A stretch of 64,000 nt of DNA, taken from assembly GCA_000708835.1 (NCBI GenBank), contig DF237395.1, positions 1-64,000 of the forward strand, given 5' to 3'. The notes under the pieces were generated by a model, which worked only from the letters and a program-made list of their open reading frames with translations, searched no databases and was not told where the DNA came from. Of this stretch, positions 26,701 through 39,000 are shown piece after piece; position 1 is the first letter of the stretch, and every line of letters starts with the position of its first letter. Both the position numbers and the translations under genes were made by a program. Origin of the DNA: Klebsormidium nitens (taxonomy: Eukaryota > Streptophyta > Klebsormidiophyceae > Klebsormidiales > Klebsormidiaceae).

Positions 26701-27872
26701 AGAATACACACCGGTATTAGGCAAGCTCGCTACCGACCACTTCCAGTCCTACCCCCCCACCTGGCACCCCCCTGCAAACACACTATTCAAAGCAGTAAAT
26801 TTAGAGCCTATATGTTGAGAGTAGAACGTGAGATGGATGATCTAATCTTGCTTGCAGAACTCACTTCAACGCCTTGGCTTCTCAGTCTGTTTGCCGCCTC
26901 CTGCGCCACCGCTTCTCTCCGCCCCATGATCACCACCTTGGCGCCATGCAGCCCCAGCTGCCGGGTTATCTCAAACCCGATTCCTGACCCACCGCCTGCA
27001 GTAGCCCCGATAGAAGAGGTGCTTCGAAGATTGTTGGTCATTGTTTGTCAAAGCCACATTATAAGTGGTGAAGGCCTGTTCTGGGGATTGACTGGCTGTG
27101 ATCTATTCAATCCAGCTGAAGTACAAGGCTGTCAAGTGGTCAAGAACCTGTACAGTCAAGGTGCGGCAGCTGCTCGAAGAGGAATTGTTGTTGAACATTC
27201 CTGACTGATTGCAGGCTTAAATGGTATAGAGCTCAGAATCTGTGAAGTACGTAGATAAAACTGACATGGACCTGCGATTCACCCCTTCCAAGTTACCCCT
27301 GCTCTTGATCAGACGCCACAGACTTGGGAGTGGCGGACTGACCATACTTCTGTCCTGGTCATCTATAAGACAGTCATGAGATTGAACCTCTTCAGACTCT
27401 TGATAAACAGGGGAACAGGCCCCAGTCAGCCGGACTTCAAGAAGTCTGTGTTCCATGTGCCTTGCGCTGCTAATCAGAGAGTAGGGCCCCTCCAAAACTG
27501 AAGGCTCATACATACAATGCCCAGTGAAACCTCGTTGGCATTTTGTATCACTCCGTGTGAAAGATTGATTGCAGATACTCATCTAGAAGATGCACTGCTG
27601 CACAAGAGGAATGTTAGCAAAGTTGTGTTACGTTGCACCACCCAATCAAGCCCCAAAATGAAGCCGACCCCAAAATCCCACAGGCCTGGCATTTTCTTCA
27701 ACTTACGTCGGTCGCACCGACGCTGACTTGACAGCTATTGAGGCTTTGAAGAATCGTTGAAGGATCTAAAGCCAGATTCAATCAAGCACCAACCTGTAAT
27801 GAGCGCCACCTTTCCAGCCAGAATGCTGTCTCTGAAAGGAGACGGCGGAAAACCACCTGCGTGATCCCCCAT
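20796..27872 (-). CDS. Peroxisomal 2,4-dienoyl-CoA reductase (SDR family)
   Basis: Exons 5' to 3': 27872-27794, 26995-26865, 26295-26163, 25180-25073, 23908-23799, 22857-22776, 22012-21868, 20943-20796, giving 311 aa. VALITGGGSGIG (about residues 22-33) is the Rossmann cofactor motif. The order then follows plant DECRs: VIMGRREAV, GRLDILVNSAAGNFL, SPKGFRTVLEIDTLGTFTMC, LIISISATLQYGASWYQ, HASAAKAAIDSLTRSLALEW, RVNGIAPG, VGETWDIAMAAVYLA. The protein ends SKL, a type-1 peroxisomal targeting signal. Family role: NADPH-dependent reduction of dienoyl-CoA during beta-oxidation of unsaturated fatty acids. The start ATG at 27872 gives a short leader before the fold. The donor of exon 4 is ambiguous between 25073 (GTGAGG) and 25079 (GTTTGA), both phase 1. 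Introns 2, 4, 5 and 6 carry degenerate tandem repeats. Confidence 0.9.
22075..22560. repeat. Degenerate intronic tandem repeat, about seven units
   Basis: Imperfect units of the form CCGAAA-TAGCACG-GGGAGGGGCTTCGAAT recur near 22075, 22206, 22270, 22330, 22393, 22470 and 22535 in DECR intron 6 (22013-22775). Unlike the other arrays in this gene, I could not match the unit to a neighbouring exon edge. It may be an older array whose exon similarity is lost. Confidence 0.6.
22598..22653. repeat. Inverted telomere-like TTTTAGGG tract
   Basis: About 2.8 units of TTTTAGGG (22598-22620) are followed after a few bases by the inverse form CCCTATAACCCTAAAGCCC, ending AAAACC. The whole can fold as a hairpin. 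It lies inside DECR intron 6. An isolated two-unit CCCTAAAA tract occurs at 23559-23576. The unit is the eight-base type rather than the seven-base TTTAGGG of most land plants. Confidence 0.7.
23465..24620 (-). repeat. Two-sided tandem array around DECR exon 5
   Basis: Upstream in the transcript, the acceptor edge of exon 5 (real AG at 23910-23909) is repeated with AG near 24047, 24198 and 24351, and as two more decayed units near 24451 and 24516. Intact copies read AAKDEEQGEGEEGLIIS-type peptides in the exon frame. Downstream, the donor edge (GT at 23798) is repeated with a preserved GT near 23645 and again near 23480, where GT has mutated. Periods are about 137-165 bp. Only the central copy joins both halves into LIISISATLQYGASWYQ. 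Confidence 0.85.
26265..26560 (-). repeat. Three-unit array of the DECR exon 3 acceptor
   Basis: The 5' edge of exon 3 and its upstream intron (CAGACGTCCCCAGGAA-type block, then TTTTGGTC and GAGGGTTTATT) recur at about 26370 and 26487. AG positions are 26297-26296 (real), 26401-26400 and 26519-26518. The copies lie upstream of the real exon. Confidence 0.75.
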
Positions 27873-29005
27873 TCTTGCGATGGGTGGGGAAGCAACTCAA
27901 ATAGCGAACCTCGGAGGTTCGCTAGGATCTGTATATATAACTGACAGTTTACACTAGAAGGGGCCGCCCACGTTGGGTTTTAAAACACCTGCTTAAATCC
28001 TTGAAATTGCGCAGAAAGTTTACAGCAAACTCGTTAAGCTTTAAACGTTCCTGACTTTCATTGTTTCAACCTGCATGGCAGGGTAGTCCTAGTTGGCTGT
28101 TGACCATTCTTCTCCGGTCCGTATCGCTTTGTGTAAGCGCTTATAAGCGTTTATTCGACAGAATATGAGGAATTTCTCTTAATGTTCTATGGTCACCTAG
28201 GTCCTCTTCGATCGTGGGACTCGCATTCCATTCTCGATTGCACGATGGTCCTAGAATTCAGATGCTCCCCGGTATCCGTCTTTTAATCAATACCTGCTCG
28301 ATATATCTGCATAGAACGTGAAGAACCAAGATCTGAGATCAGGTTCAAGGAGGAAGAGCTGAGCTGCTTTGGCAGTGCTGTAGAATTGCATAGCACAAGC
28401 CTAAAAGGAACGTGCATGCAGAGCCGCACGTACTTGTGTAGTTCAGGTGACGAGTTGAGCAGACTTTCTGGAAGCTCCTTCGCTTTTCTTACCTGCATTG
28501 TGCTCCTTAGGTGGACTCATCCCGCATTGCAAGACTTTGCATCAGCGTCGGCCTGAGAGTGGGCGTCGCAAGCCCGAGGTGATTGCGCCTGCATTTTAGT
28601 CCTCCTGGACAAGGATCCTAAGCATTCTCGTAGGCTGCGTTACAAGACGGCTGCTTGCTTTACAAGTACACCTGCAATGCTGCAACTTGTAAAGTATGCA
28701 GCTTGAGCAACAAGACTTGTTATGTTTGTATGTTTGAGTACATCTCTTTCAAAACGAGCTTTCCATTCCACTTGTCTTCGCTCCACGTGTGTTTGCATTT
28801 CTGTTTGCTGTATGCCACTCATCAAGTCCTTGATTCAATGCAAGTCCTTGATTCAATGCAATACTGGTTCGCTAGGCCCAAAGAATCAAGTAACCTGCCT
28901 GAAAGAACACAGGCCATGAACGCAGTCTATATCTATACTGAACAGCTTTGCAAAAACTCAAGGGTTGTTGGATTTTCGCAGCCAACCCCAGCATCGGCGT
29001 CCTCA
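27873..29005. promoter_or_regulatory. Divergent promoter region, DECR / thioredoxin
   Basis: The 1.1 kb between divergent starts includes a TATATA tract at 27932-27938, about 60 bp upstream of the DECR ATG, and a perfect inverted repeat at 27903-27923. On the thioredoxin side an 18-bp unit is tandemly duplicated near 28825-28860. The thioredoxin frame stays open back to 28655, so part of this region may be leader. Confidence 0.5.
27903..27923. repeat. Perfect palindrome in DECR promoter/leader
   Basis: AGCGAACCT and AGGTTCGCT flank a 3-bp spacer (CGG). The palindrome sits 31-51 bp upstream of the DECR start codon, between it and the TATATA tract. It could act as a binding site for a dimeric factor or as a 5'-leader hairpin. 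Confidence 0.6.
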
Positions 29006-31646
29006 ATGGCTACCAGTACATGTGGCGCTTGTCACGTCCGGCCACTCAAGGGTCTACATCCTACACGCTTTGCTGCTCAAAATGACAACCCTGTGACAGC
29101 TCAAACTTTGTCGTGTAGACTAGGGCGGGCGAAGGCAGACATGACCCCTTTGGCCAAAACTGAGATTACTAGGATTAGGTTAAAAGCGCAGTTTGTTTGT
29201 GAAGAAAGTGTTGGTCCAGCAGGCGGTTGCGGAAGCAGTCACAGGTTTAGCAGTTCAACAGGGCTGTGGGGTAAGAGATCACTGAAAGGGGGGTCACTAG
29301 GAGTAGAAAGCCTTCCAGTAAGAAGGAGTCAGCGTGCCATGGCTTTGTTTGGACTTGGGAGCGAGGCCCCACCTGAGAGCATCCCCCTGACGCCAATCAA
29401 GACAGAGGAGGACCTCGACGCTGCGCTGCAAACAGCGGAGGAGGAGGGACATGCGCTCCTTATTGACTGGTGAGTAGTGGTCGAGTTGACTGCTAGCACA
29501 AGTACTGGAACGTGTGACATTTTCTGGATAATCTGGAACATGGATAATCGTAGAACGACGAACAAAAATCCTGAATCGCTGTCAATCGAGTGGGCAATTC
29601 TCAGAGTTCAAATCCTGAAGAAAGCTGGGCATCTGTTTTCAAATGATTAAGAAGGGTTTCCGTCTAGCTAGACCGCTTGAAGTGGCACTAGATAAGTTGT
29701 TGCCGAGCGGGTATGCGTCTCAAGGAGGTCGGACAATCAGCACAAAGACAAGGACGGGAGCTTGTCACTTGGCTGCAGCCCAAAGACCAACACAAAATGC
29801 CCAACCATGACATAACATGTGCCTGCTAGTTTGATTGTTTGTGGTCTTGTTGAGGACAATTTTCGAAGATGCAGAATATTGAGGGGCATGTGGAAACAAG
29901 CGGAGAGAAGGGAGTGCTTCCTGCTGCCTTTCTAAGTTTCTTCAAGGGCTCCCTTTTCCCATACCTCTTAGTGTCAAAGTCCTGTCTTCGCCCTTTGACA
30001 CCAGAGTACAATTACTCTCTTCACCTTTCGCAGGATGGCCACCTGGTGTAGAAAGTGTATATACCTCCTCCCAAAGATGGAGAAACTGTCCGCCGAGTTT
30101 CACGAGTGAGTCCCCAAGAACTTCTCTTTGGTTCGAAATTTTCACACAGAGAGTAAAGTACGAGAAAGTAAATCACCTCCCTCTGCTACATCATTCCGTA
30201 CTGCTCGAGGCTACCATAGGGAGCTGACATAAGACGGACTGGTTGCTCTTGTCCGATAGAAGCCGGCTGAATCTCACTTTTCTGTGCGCAAGCAGCTATC
30301 TCTAAACTTGTTTGCAACAGAGACCTACCCAGAACAACTTCCGAAGGTCACCTGATGTTCTGAAAGGCCACAAATCAAGCTGAATCTAACCTTCTCTTCT
30401 CGAGAAGTTTTACTCGAACTGCTGTCCTTATGTGGCTGGGACCAATGAGCCGGTGCGCTCGATCGTGAATGAGAGTCCAGTTTTCAAGTCAGCATAGCAC
30501 CATGTTGCATTAACGTGCCATATGTGACCGTGCCTTTCAACCGTTTGGTCCAGCAACATCTTGCGCTTCACTGGAGGTGCAACGGATTTGTTGGAAGTTT
30601 TCGAATCTTCCTAAGAACGGGCCATTCCAACCCAGGTTCCCTACGAGTGAACACCGTCGCTTTGTGTAATGCAGTGTCAGGTTCTACATGGTCAACGTCA
30701 ACGAAGTGCCTGGAGCGCTCGTCAAGCGGGGCGGCATCCAAGTAAGTTGCAGTTCATTCCACCATCTTGAACGGCTGTAACGCACTTCTGTGTATCCACT
30801 CAGAAGAATTTTCCAACCGTTTCGTTACTTGGTGCTGCACCCATCCACCAGTCCATCTCGATACTGACAGGACGGCATATGAAACCACATGTGCTCGTTT
30901 TTTGCAGCGATTTGCACCTTATTGACTTGCGTATGCAGAAAGTGTAAAACTTAATGTCAGTTCTTGAGAGCCTCGCATCTTGCAAGTAGTCAACATCCTA
31001 GTAGATTCCGGAACAACCCCTGTTGGATCAAACTGCCTCAGTTACAATAATTGCTGGTGGATCAGAAGGCATCTGCGTAGAAGCTGATAATCTGAGCAGT
31101 TGCTGTTAACCGGGTGCTTGCTCGCGGTCTGTCTGCGTGCACAATTCTACGAATGTCTTGCCCCTTCGGATGCTGATTGGCTTTGCTGTCCTCCTTGTCC
31201 GCTTGTGCAGAAGATGCCGACCATTCAGGTAAGAGTTCATTCAAGTCTTTGCGACTTCCCGTCGACAGTAGCTTTCGTGACCTTTTCCGTAACTAATGAG
31301 GGGCAATGTACACAGTCAGAACCCTGAGTCCTTCGGGTATTCGGTCTCAAATGTATCGTGTTTGTGTTGTCTAACTCGACTTGAAAGTCAAGTTGCTCTG
31401 TATACGTCCCCCCATAATATTGCAGTCTAGTCGTGGATTGCGCAGCCTTTTCTCATCGGAAATTGACGCATTTAGAGACAGTGATTCGTTTCAAGAAGCT
31501 TACGTGAAGCCGTTATGCTGCTGCAGCTTTGGAAGAACAAAGAGAGGGTAGGGGAAGTTATCGGGGGCCATAAGGCCTGGATGGTCATGGACGAGATCCG
31601 GGATATGATCAAGACGGATGGGGTTCAAGGGGCTGGTTCGAGTTGA
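29006..31646 (+). CDS. WCRKC-type thioredoxin, probably plastid-targeted
   Basis: Exons: 29006-29469, 30034-30105, 30675-30741, 31211-31228 (18 nt), 31527-31646, about 246 aa. The N-terminal 100 or more residues are Ser/Arg/Ala-rich and begin [16 protein letters not shown], like a chloroplast transit peptide. The thioredoxin core is [20 protein letters not shown] with the WCRKC active site at about residues 159-163, then [23 protein letters not shown] (cis-Pro loop) and [17 protein letters not shown]. Family role: disulfide reductase in the stroma. The microexon encodes exactly KMPTIQ and is needed for the fold. The ATG at 29006 is preferred for its leader composition; in-frame alternatives lie at 28916 and 28655. 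An exon 3 start at 30681 is also possible but yields a shorter loop. Confidence 0.85.
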
Positions 31647-33003
31647 TTACTCAGGAGTTGCTGTCAGAAAAGGTGGTCATTTCTTGTGTGTTGGTGACTT
31701 GTGTATGGCTGGCCTGTAAGTAAGCTATTCAAGGTAACGGCTGTTGGGCCGTCGGCAATCTGGCTAGGTGTTGTTTCCGGTCCGATTCTTGTCTCGTGCC
31801 TTGCAGCCTTAGGAAGCTGCAGGGTCAACAAACGTTCAAATCCGGGCTTTGTCGGAGGTTCCGTGCTCCATGACATGGCTTTAAGTTGACTAAGGTAACT
31901 TAGCTTTCGTCAAGATTCGAAAACGAAAGGTCATCATCAATGTTGCATGGGCCTAGTAAATATTGCCAGCCGTCTGCCTTCAGGCTTTGATTTACAGACA
32001 ATGTCTGATCGAGGAACTTGTCTCACATGCGCAATCTGTATGGAGCATGTCTTGTACCTTGCCAAACGGCATGACCCCTACATAATGATTGAACTGCACT
32101 ACAGATTCGGAATGGCGCACAGGCTTGTGAAATTGTCAGCTGCCCATGCAGACCCATCAACGATCATCGAACTGTACTAGCGGACCAGACCTAAAGTTGA
32201 GTATGATCGAAGATATTCAAATCAATTCTGAGTTGCGATTTGTCACCATGCGAAGCAGCTTAAGCGCCTTGCCGGCCGGCATGCTTGTTAAGCACCCATG
32301 AGAGGCAACGTATCCCTGCACCTGCAAGGGCCGCCTGGCGCCAGCTCCGGAATTGTACTGCATGATATATCGAGATTGTTTGATGACCAACCGAACCATG
32401 TGCACTGACTCTGCATGCAACATTTCTTTATCAACATGATTGATCCGCGGAGCATGAGCATGCAACGTTTGAACGGAAGCGCAGTACGGACAAGGCGGCA
32501 GTGATGGACGTACTAGCTCGTGCCAGCTCGAACACTGTTAAGTACATTTTAAGTAGTACGGTATGCAACGTTTCATTGAGTATTTTATTACAGTAAAAGG
32601 CTCGGCGTCCGCCCCGCCATGCAGTCATGCAAAGCCTCAAATGCAGGTAATTCACAAGCTGTTCAAATGCACATATGCAACCATGTGCGCTGCACCGAAA
32701 AATTCTTAGATAGCAACGCGTACGGTACCGTACGGTACCATTACACTGAATGATGGGTATGGTAGCCAGCTTGAAGCAGAATATCGAACATTAGCATGAC
32801 GTCAATGTTGAATCGTTGTAAGTATTTGAGTCCCTCATTGTATTATACTCCCTTGCATGTAATGTCGATCAGCAATGTACAGTCCCGAGTCAGCAATCGC
32901 TGACTTTGCTCTACTTTCGCGTGCGCCGTGCTCTTCTACCATATCTCTAGGTACGTACAGTGTCCCGTCAACAATCACCACATGCATCACGGTTACCTAG
33001 CCT
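31647..33003. other. Thioredoxin-WDR convergent intergenic region
   Basis: No coding exon was recognised. The region should hold two 3' UTRs. A 16-bp perfect palindrome, GGTACCGTACGGTACC, lies at 32724-32739 and contains two direct TACGGTACC copies. Otherwise nothing specific was seen. Confidence 0.5.
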
Positions 33004-36000
33004 TCACAACCACACGGGCCGTCCAAAGTTTTTGAAAGTCCGGATCTCTCCCTGGTAGTTCGCCGTCACAATAACGAGCCCCACAGCAGCGGCTGATGCC
33101 ACCGCCGCCTCGGCAGCCGCCGACGCTTCACTATTCGCCGTGGGCGCACTCTCTTTCTCTTTTTCACTTTCTTGTTGCGGCTCCGCCCACGGCCCCGGAC
33201 CGTTCCGCCCCCCCGCCACTTCCTCCGACGCCTTCGCTTCGCCCCGGGCCCCCAACGCCTCCTTCGGCCAACTCCCGGGGGGTACCTCCCGGGCACCTCT
33301 CCCAGGCACTCGGACCCCCCCCGCGCTGGTGATTTCCCCCCGGGCCGCGACGCTCCCGCCACTGTTCGCCCGGCTTCGGCTCTTGCTTTGGCTGCCGTCG
33401 GAGTCGGACCCCCCTCCCTTGGGACCCCCCCACGCGACGGCGACGTTGACGCCGCTGCTGTAGAAGTACTCGCACGACTGGTGGTGGTCGCGCCGGAAGC
33501 CGCCGTAGGGGGGGACGTACGAGTTGGCGGCGTTCCAGACGTAGACGAAGCCGTCCTCCGAGGGGCAGATGAGGAAGTCGCCCGAGGCGCTGAATGTGGC
33601 GACCTTCTGGCTGTTGGCGTTGGCGTGACCTGGCCGGAAAGGAGACAGTGTTAGCCTCCCAACAAGAGAATCGCTTCTCCAACGTTTTCTCCGTGACCCC
33701 TGAGCAGATGAGGAAAGTCGCTGAAACCTCGTTAGGTGATTTTGCCCGAGCAGTGAATGAGAAGACTACGGTTTGAAAAGGGTTTGGAGGAAATATTAAC
33801 GTCGTGATTGCTTCCTTCCGAAGAGCAAAACTCACTTACAGGTGCTCTAAAACTCTAGTAAACGGGCAAGACGTGTCTCTTTCTTTATGCCTTCTCTGCG
33901 CCTAAGGTAGAGGCTGATGTCAGCCACTAACGGCGACGGCGCCACGTTCTTGACGGCCAAGATTGAAGACGTCATTCTTTCGGACCAGAACATCGTCCTT
34001 CAAAAGGTGCGCTCCCCACCTCGATACTTGCACTGGAGCTTCATCCCGTCGTACACCTAAAGCCGCCAGTCGGCTGACGTGTGCTACATCACCCCCAACT
34101 CGATAGACGACGTCAGCATCCGAATCCTCGCAAACACCCACCTCGATACTTGCACTGCAGCTTCATCCCGTCGTACACACGGAGCAGCAAGTCATTTGAC
34201 GTCAGCATATCTCGTGCTGACATCAGCTCAACTCCCGAATAAAGAGACCAAAAAACATCGTAAAATACGACACCCACCTCGGTACTTGCACTGCAGCTTC
34301 ATCCCGTCGTACACCCGGAGCCGCGAGTCGTTTGACGTCACCAGGATCTTGCGGGGATCCCCCGGCATGCACTGGACGCCCGTGACCTTCTTCCCCTGCG
34401 CGTTCTTGCCACGTGTGCTGCGGACGTCCAGCGTGCCGTCCAGCTGCAGCATGTGCTGCCGCGTCGTGTAGAAGCGACACGTGCCCTCGTACGAACCCAC
34501 GATTGCGCCCTGCATGCCAGAGACAGGTGTCGAATGATCAGTTTCCATGCTTTAGAGCTAGATTCCGTGCCTCCACTGTTGTCGTTTTGTTGGTCGTATC
34601 GGCTCTTTCTTGCGCCCTGCAAGGCACGTGCTTTTGCGGAAGGCTCCAGGATCCGCTCAAGTACCTCGTCAAGGGGAGCACAAGTTTGTTGACGATCAGT
34701 ATTAGACGATCGGCGGCTAGGCATTGACTGACGGTACTTGGCACTGTGCAGTGTACAGCTGGCGAGAAGCTAGAATCGGGTCAAGACTAAAGCGTAAGAG
34801 CTCGAAACGGCAAATGGCAAGTTGCCGCGTCTCTTCACAAGTAGGTGTGGCAGCTCACACCCACATACGCCGGCTCGTGCAACATCCTTTTGCTGGATCG
34901 AACTCACTTTCAGGCATTGCATGTGCAGGATATGCAGGCTAAGTCAATCATAAAGCGCCTGGTGTGGAACGGTACAGAGGAACAGGAACAGAGGAATAGG
35001 AAAATTGCAGAGGGAAGCAATGCCGCTATGCGGAGCGGATCCTGGTAACTGATACTAGTTCGGCTGAAGGGGCCTGTGCTTTCGGCGATGGGCTAAAAGA
35101 GAAAAGGCGCACGTGAACCTGGCAACGTCTCTTTAGTGCCTGATGCGTGTTCTACATGGGATTCTCACGCTGCCATCGGCGGTGTAGGTGCACGCGGTGA
35201 CCATCTCACGCGCATCGTACCATTACAAAACTCGGTTCTGACGGAACACTCGTCAAAAATCGAAGACAATCGTTCTTTTGAAACAGTGACCTGAAACCCT
35301 GGAACCCCAAAGACCCACTTCAAAAGCAATACAAACGTCACAGAAACTTACGCTGCCGTCGGCGGTGTAGGTGCACGCGGTGACCATCTCACGCGCATCG
35401 GTCCAGTCCACGACGCGGTGCTCCGGAATGTTCCAGATACGAATCTTGTTGTCCAGGCTGCCGCTCAGAAAGTACTTGTCGTCCACAGGGTTAAAGTCGA
35501 GGCACCTGGAATATACACAAAAGAGCTTAGGCTTTGCCACTCTCAGAGGTCAAAGATCTCTCAACAATCAGAGGCCAAATGCGGGCTTCGTTTGTGCAGG
35601 CGTCAGATCCGATTGTATGTGGAACGCAAGGGATCTCAGTTCTTCCCAAGCTGTCGTCGTCGAAAGACGTCTCGTCGACCGATTGAAGTGGAGGCACATG
35701 ATGAGGAAGAATGCCACGAAGATTGCAGATCACCTTCGTGGCAATCGCGTATGCAGACGTGCTCACTCATCGGTTTGAAATGTAACGCAATCGGAACATC
35801 CCTCTGAAGGTCGGAACAGGGACAGAGCCGACTCACAAAGTCGTTGTGCGGGAAAATGCGCACTCGTTCATGTATATGAATGGTTCAAAGAGCAACGCAT
35901 CAAAGGAAACGCTTCCCTGAAGGTCCGAACGAGAACTAGAGTTGACTCACGTCACAAAGTCGCTGTGTGGGCACTCATCCATGTTTTTGATTGGTCCAGA

Positions 36001-39000
36001 AGGCAGCGGAAGCACGGGAAGGACTTCTCTGAAGGTCGGAACGAGAAAATGAAACGACTCACGTCGTACAGTCGCTCTGCGAGAACTCGCACAGGCACTC
36101 GTCCATGTAGTGAATGGTAGATAGAGCAACGTATCAGAGGGAAACGCTTCTCTGAAGGTCCGAACGGGAACAAAATCCGCCTCACGTCAAAAAGTCGCTG
36201 TGCGAGATAGCACGCAGGCACTCGTCCATCCGATTGAGTGGTCCAAAGAGCAACGTATTAGAGGAAAAGGCTTCTCTGAAGGTCAGAACGGGAACAAAAT
36301 CCGCCTCACGTCCCAAAGTCGCTGTGCGGGAACACGTGCAGGCACTCGTCCATCCGATTGAGTGGTCCAAAGAGCTACGTAACAAAGGAAAAGGAAACGT
36401 CTCTGAAGGTAAAAACGGAGACTTGAATTCGACTCACGTGACAAAGTCGCTGTGCGGGAACACGCGCAGGCACTCGTCCACGTGCAAAAGCAACGGTCAC
36501 CAAAGAAACCGGTTTTCTGAAGATATGAACAAGAAGAAGAGTCGACTCACGTGACAAAGTCACTGTGCGGGAACACGCGCAGGCACTCGTCCATGCTGAC
36601 GTGCCAGAGGCGCACCGTCGTGTCCATACTGGAGCTGAGCAGAAACTGCGTGTTCTTGGACCAGGACACCTCCAGGACGTCCGACGAGTGCCCGCGGAGC
36701 GTCCGGTATGCCACGTCAGCAAGCCAGAAGCTGGCGCCCCAACTGGTGGAGCGGTCCCGGCCCCCCGCGCGGGTGACGTCATCGGGGGCGTCGTCGGAAG
36801 CGGCGGCGGTGGGGATGCCGGCGGCGGAGACGAGCTCGTCGAAGTCGCCGCTCGCCTGATGAGAAACGGATGAGAGTGAGTTTTGAATGTGCGCGTGACT
36901 CTTGGACGGCGTCAGCTGCTAGAACGCACAAGACTTCGACGGAGAACGGGTGTTCAGCGAGCTTGGGCTGCATAGTTAATGCCCCGTGAAAGTAGACCCG
37001 ACTTGTGAATACACACGTGAACTTGTTATCATCGAAGGAGCGATGATAATTGCCCGGTGCTGTAAGGTGAATAGGAGTTTTGAATAGGTCTACGAGGCTC
37101 AAGTTGGTTCTTAGTTGCCGATCTGAGTCTGTAAAGCCTGATGTGCGCCGTTCAGAGTCCAAACACCTGAGACACCGAATCTTACGCGAATGCTTCAGAT
37201 ACTCACAGGCACTCGGGTCCAGGATTCGGTCACTCGAAAGTCTTGGTGTTCTGAGTTTTCCAAGGGCGACAGAAAGCAAAGACGACGGAGTACGGGAAAG
37301 CTGCCGCACCTGAAGCGGGGTCGGGGGAAGCTTGTCGACCACTTCCCACACCTTGACCAAGCCGTCCTTGCCTCCGGTTACCAGGAACCGGCCGTCGGAG
37401 TTGAATTTCATGCACCTGGAAGCACGGGCGAAAGGTAATTTGGTCGTGAGTCTGACCGGACGAAGTGGCATACCGCAGAAAGTGTGCACATTTCCAGTTC
37501 CGAGCCCCCGGTTGCGAGGAACCGACAGTCCGAGTTGACCTTTATGCACCTGAGAGCCTGGGCATCACGTTCATCAGGTTGGTCTTACTGGGACAACTTG
37601 GCATGCCCTAAAATGTGTGCAGGTTCTCAGGCCCGGCCAAACGAGCCCCGGAAACTGACCGTCTAAGAAAGACTTATCTGCTTGAGAGTACGAGCGAAAG
37701 CAAAGTCGATGGAGAGACCGACCGCATATGAACCTGACTTGTGCGTACTCTTTCAGTCCCAGCTAACCGAGGCTCGAGAGTATCAGCAAAAGTCTCCGGA
37801 AGGCAGATTGACCCAGGAGGCCGCCAGCCGAGCTTCGAAGTTCGCATGGCCGGACAGAATCCTTCAGTTGTTACGCCGCTCGATTTTAAACCAGTGTAGA
37901 ACCTCACCAGATCGGCCCTTCGTGCGCCTTGATCTCCTGCCCCACCCGCACGTCCGTCAGCTCCTTGAACGCCTTCCGTTGCACGTGCACTTTCACGGAC
38001 CCCTTCCCGTTCGGACCGGCCTCATACCCGGGACCGTACCCCGCGATTCGGGCGTCCGTGAAGCCCCGCCCGTGCACGAATGGTCGCCGGTCGGTGTCGC
38101 TGCCACTGCCGCTGTCGTCTCGCTGAAGCTTGCTGGAGAGTCAGAGTCAAAGGTGAGACTTGAGAAGAGTAACACCAGGGAGGACGCTGTGACAGGAACA
38201 TTGGAAGCGTAGATTCTTCGGAACCCTTCAGACCTCGACAACACTATTACCCTGAAGGTTCAATCCACGATGGCAGAAGCAACAAATTACGAAAGTATTA
38301 TGCGGAAGGACTCGATCTGCTTTGCTATGAGGGGCAGCGCGTGAGAAAGAAGGCTTCAGCCTCGAGGCTTTCAATTTCCCAAGCAGAAGGCGTACTGTGA
38401 TTCAAGCAGCTTGAACTGATCCCGCACCATTATTCACTCAATTGGACTCAAACAAGAACAACCTCATGATGGTCGCCAAGAGCAGTGCAACGGCGCCTCC
38501 TTCAAAACGAGAATCTCAGTGGAACGCTGATGCATCCCGGAGTGCAGTGCAACGTTTCATTCCGAAGGCAGTGTAATAAAGCAGAAAGAAGGACTCAGCA
38601 CGACGAGCAAGCGAGGCTCACCGCCTCCCCTTCTCGTAGTACGCTGCTCCCTTCTTCACCGCCTTGTTCAGCCAGTTCTTCTTCTTCTTTTCTCGCCCCC
38701 CCCCCGGACCTGGGTCGCTTTCTGACTCTGGCCTGGCCCCCGGACTGAGGAACTCCTCTTCGCCCCCTTCCGCTAACCATTCCCGCCGTTGCACCTCTCT
38801 CGAAACCGGGGACAGCCCTAGCGTTTCTTCGACCTCGTCGATCGAAAGTTCCTTGCCCGAGTTGACGTCGATTACTCTGTTTCCCAGGCTCTGCTCGAGA
38901 AAGAACTCCTTTCCGGTGTCGAGGTTCTTGATCCGGTAGACCACATCGCCAGTCGGGCTGACGGGAAGGCCCCCCTCGGGAAGAGTCAAGGCTTGCTCCG

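Noticed and set aside
33096-33835. Several overlapping long plus- and minus-strand frames in GC-rich DNA
   Set aside because: They are shadows of the last WDR exon; only the frame ending GLVIVTANYQGEIRTF matches a family.
35830-36610. Regularly spaced direct repeats resembling a CRISPR array
   Set aside because: The units are degenerate, the spacers are also repeated, and each unit copies an exon-intron junction of a nuclear gene.
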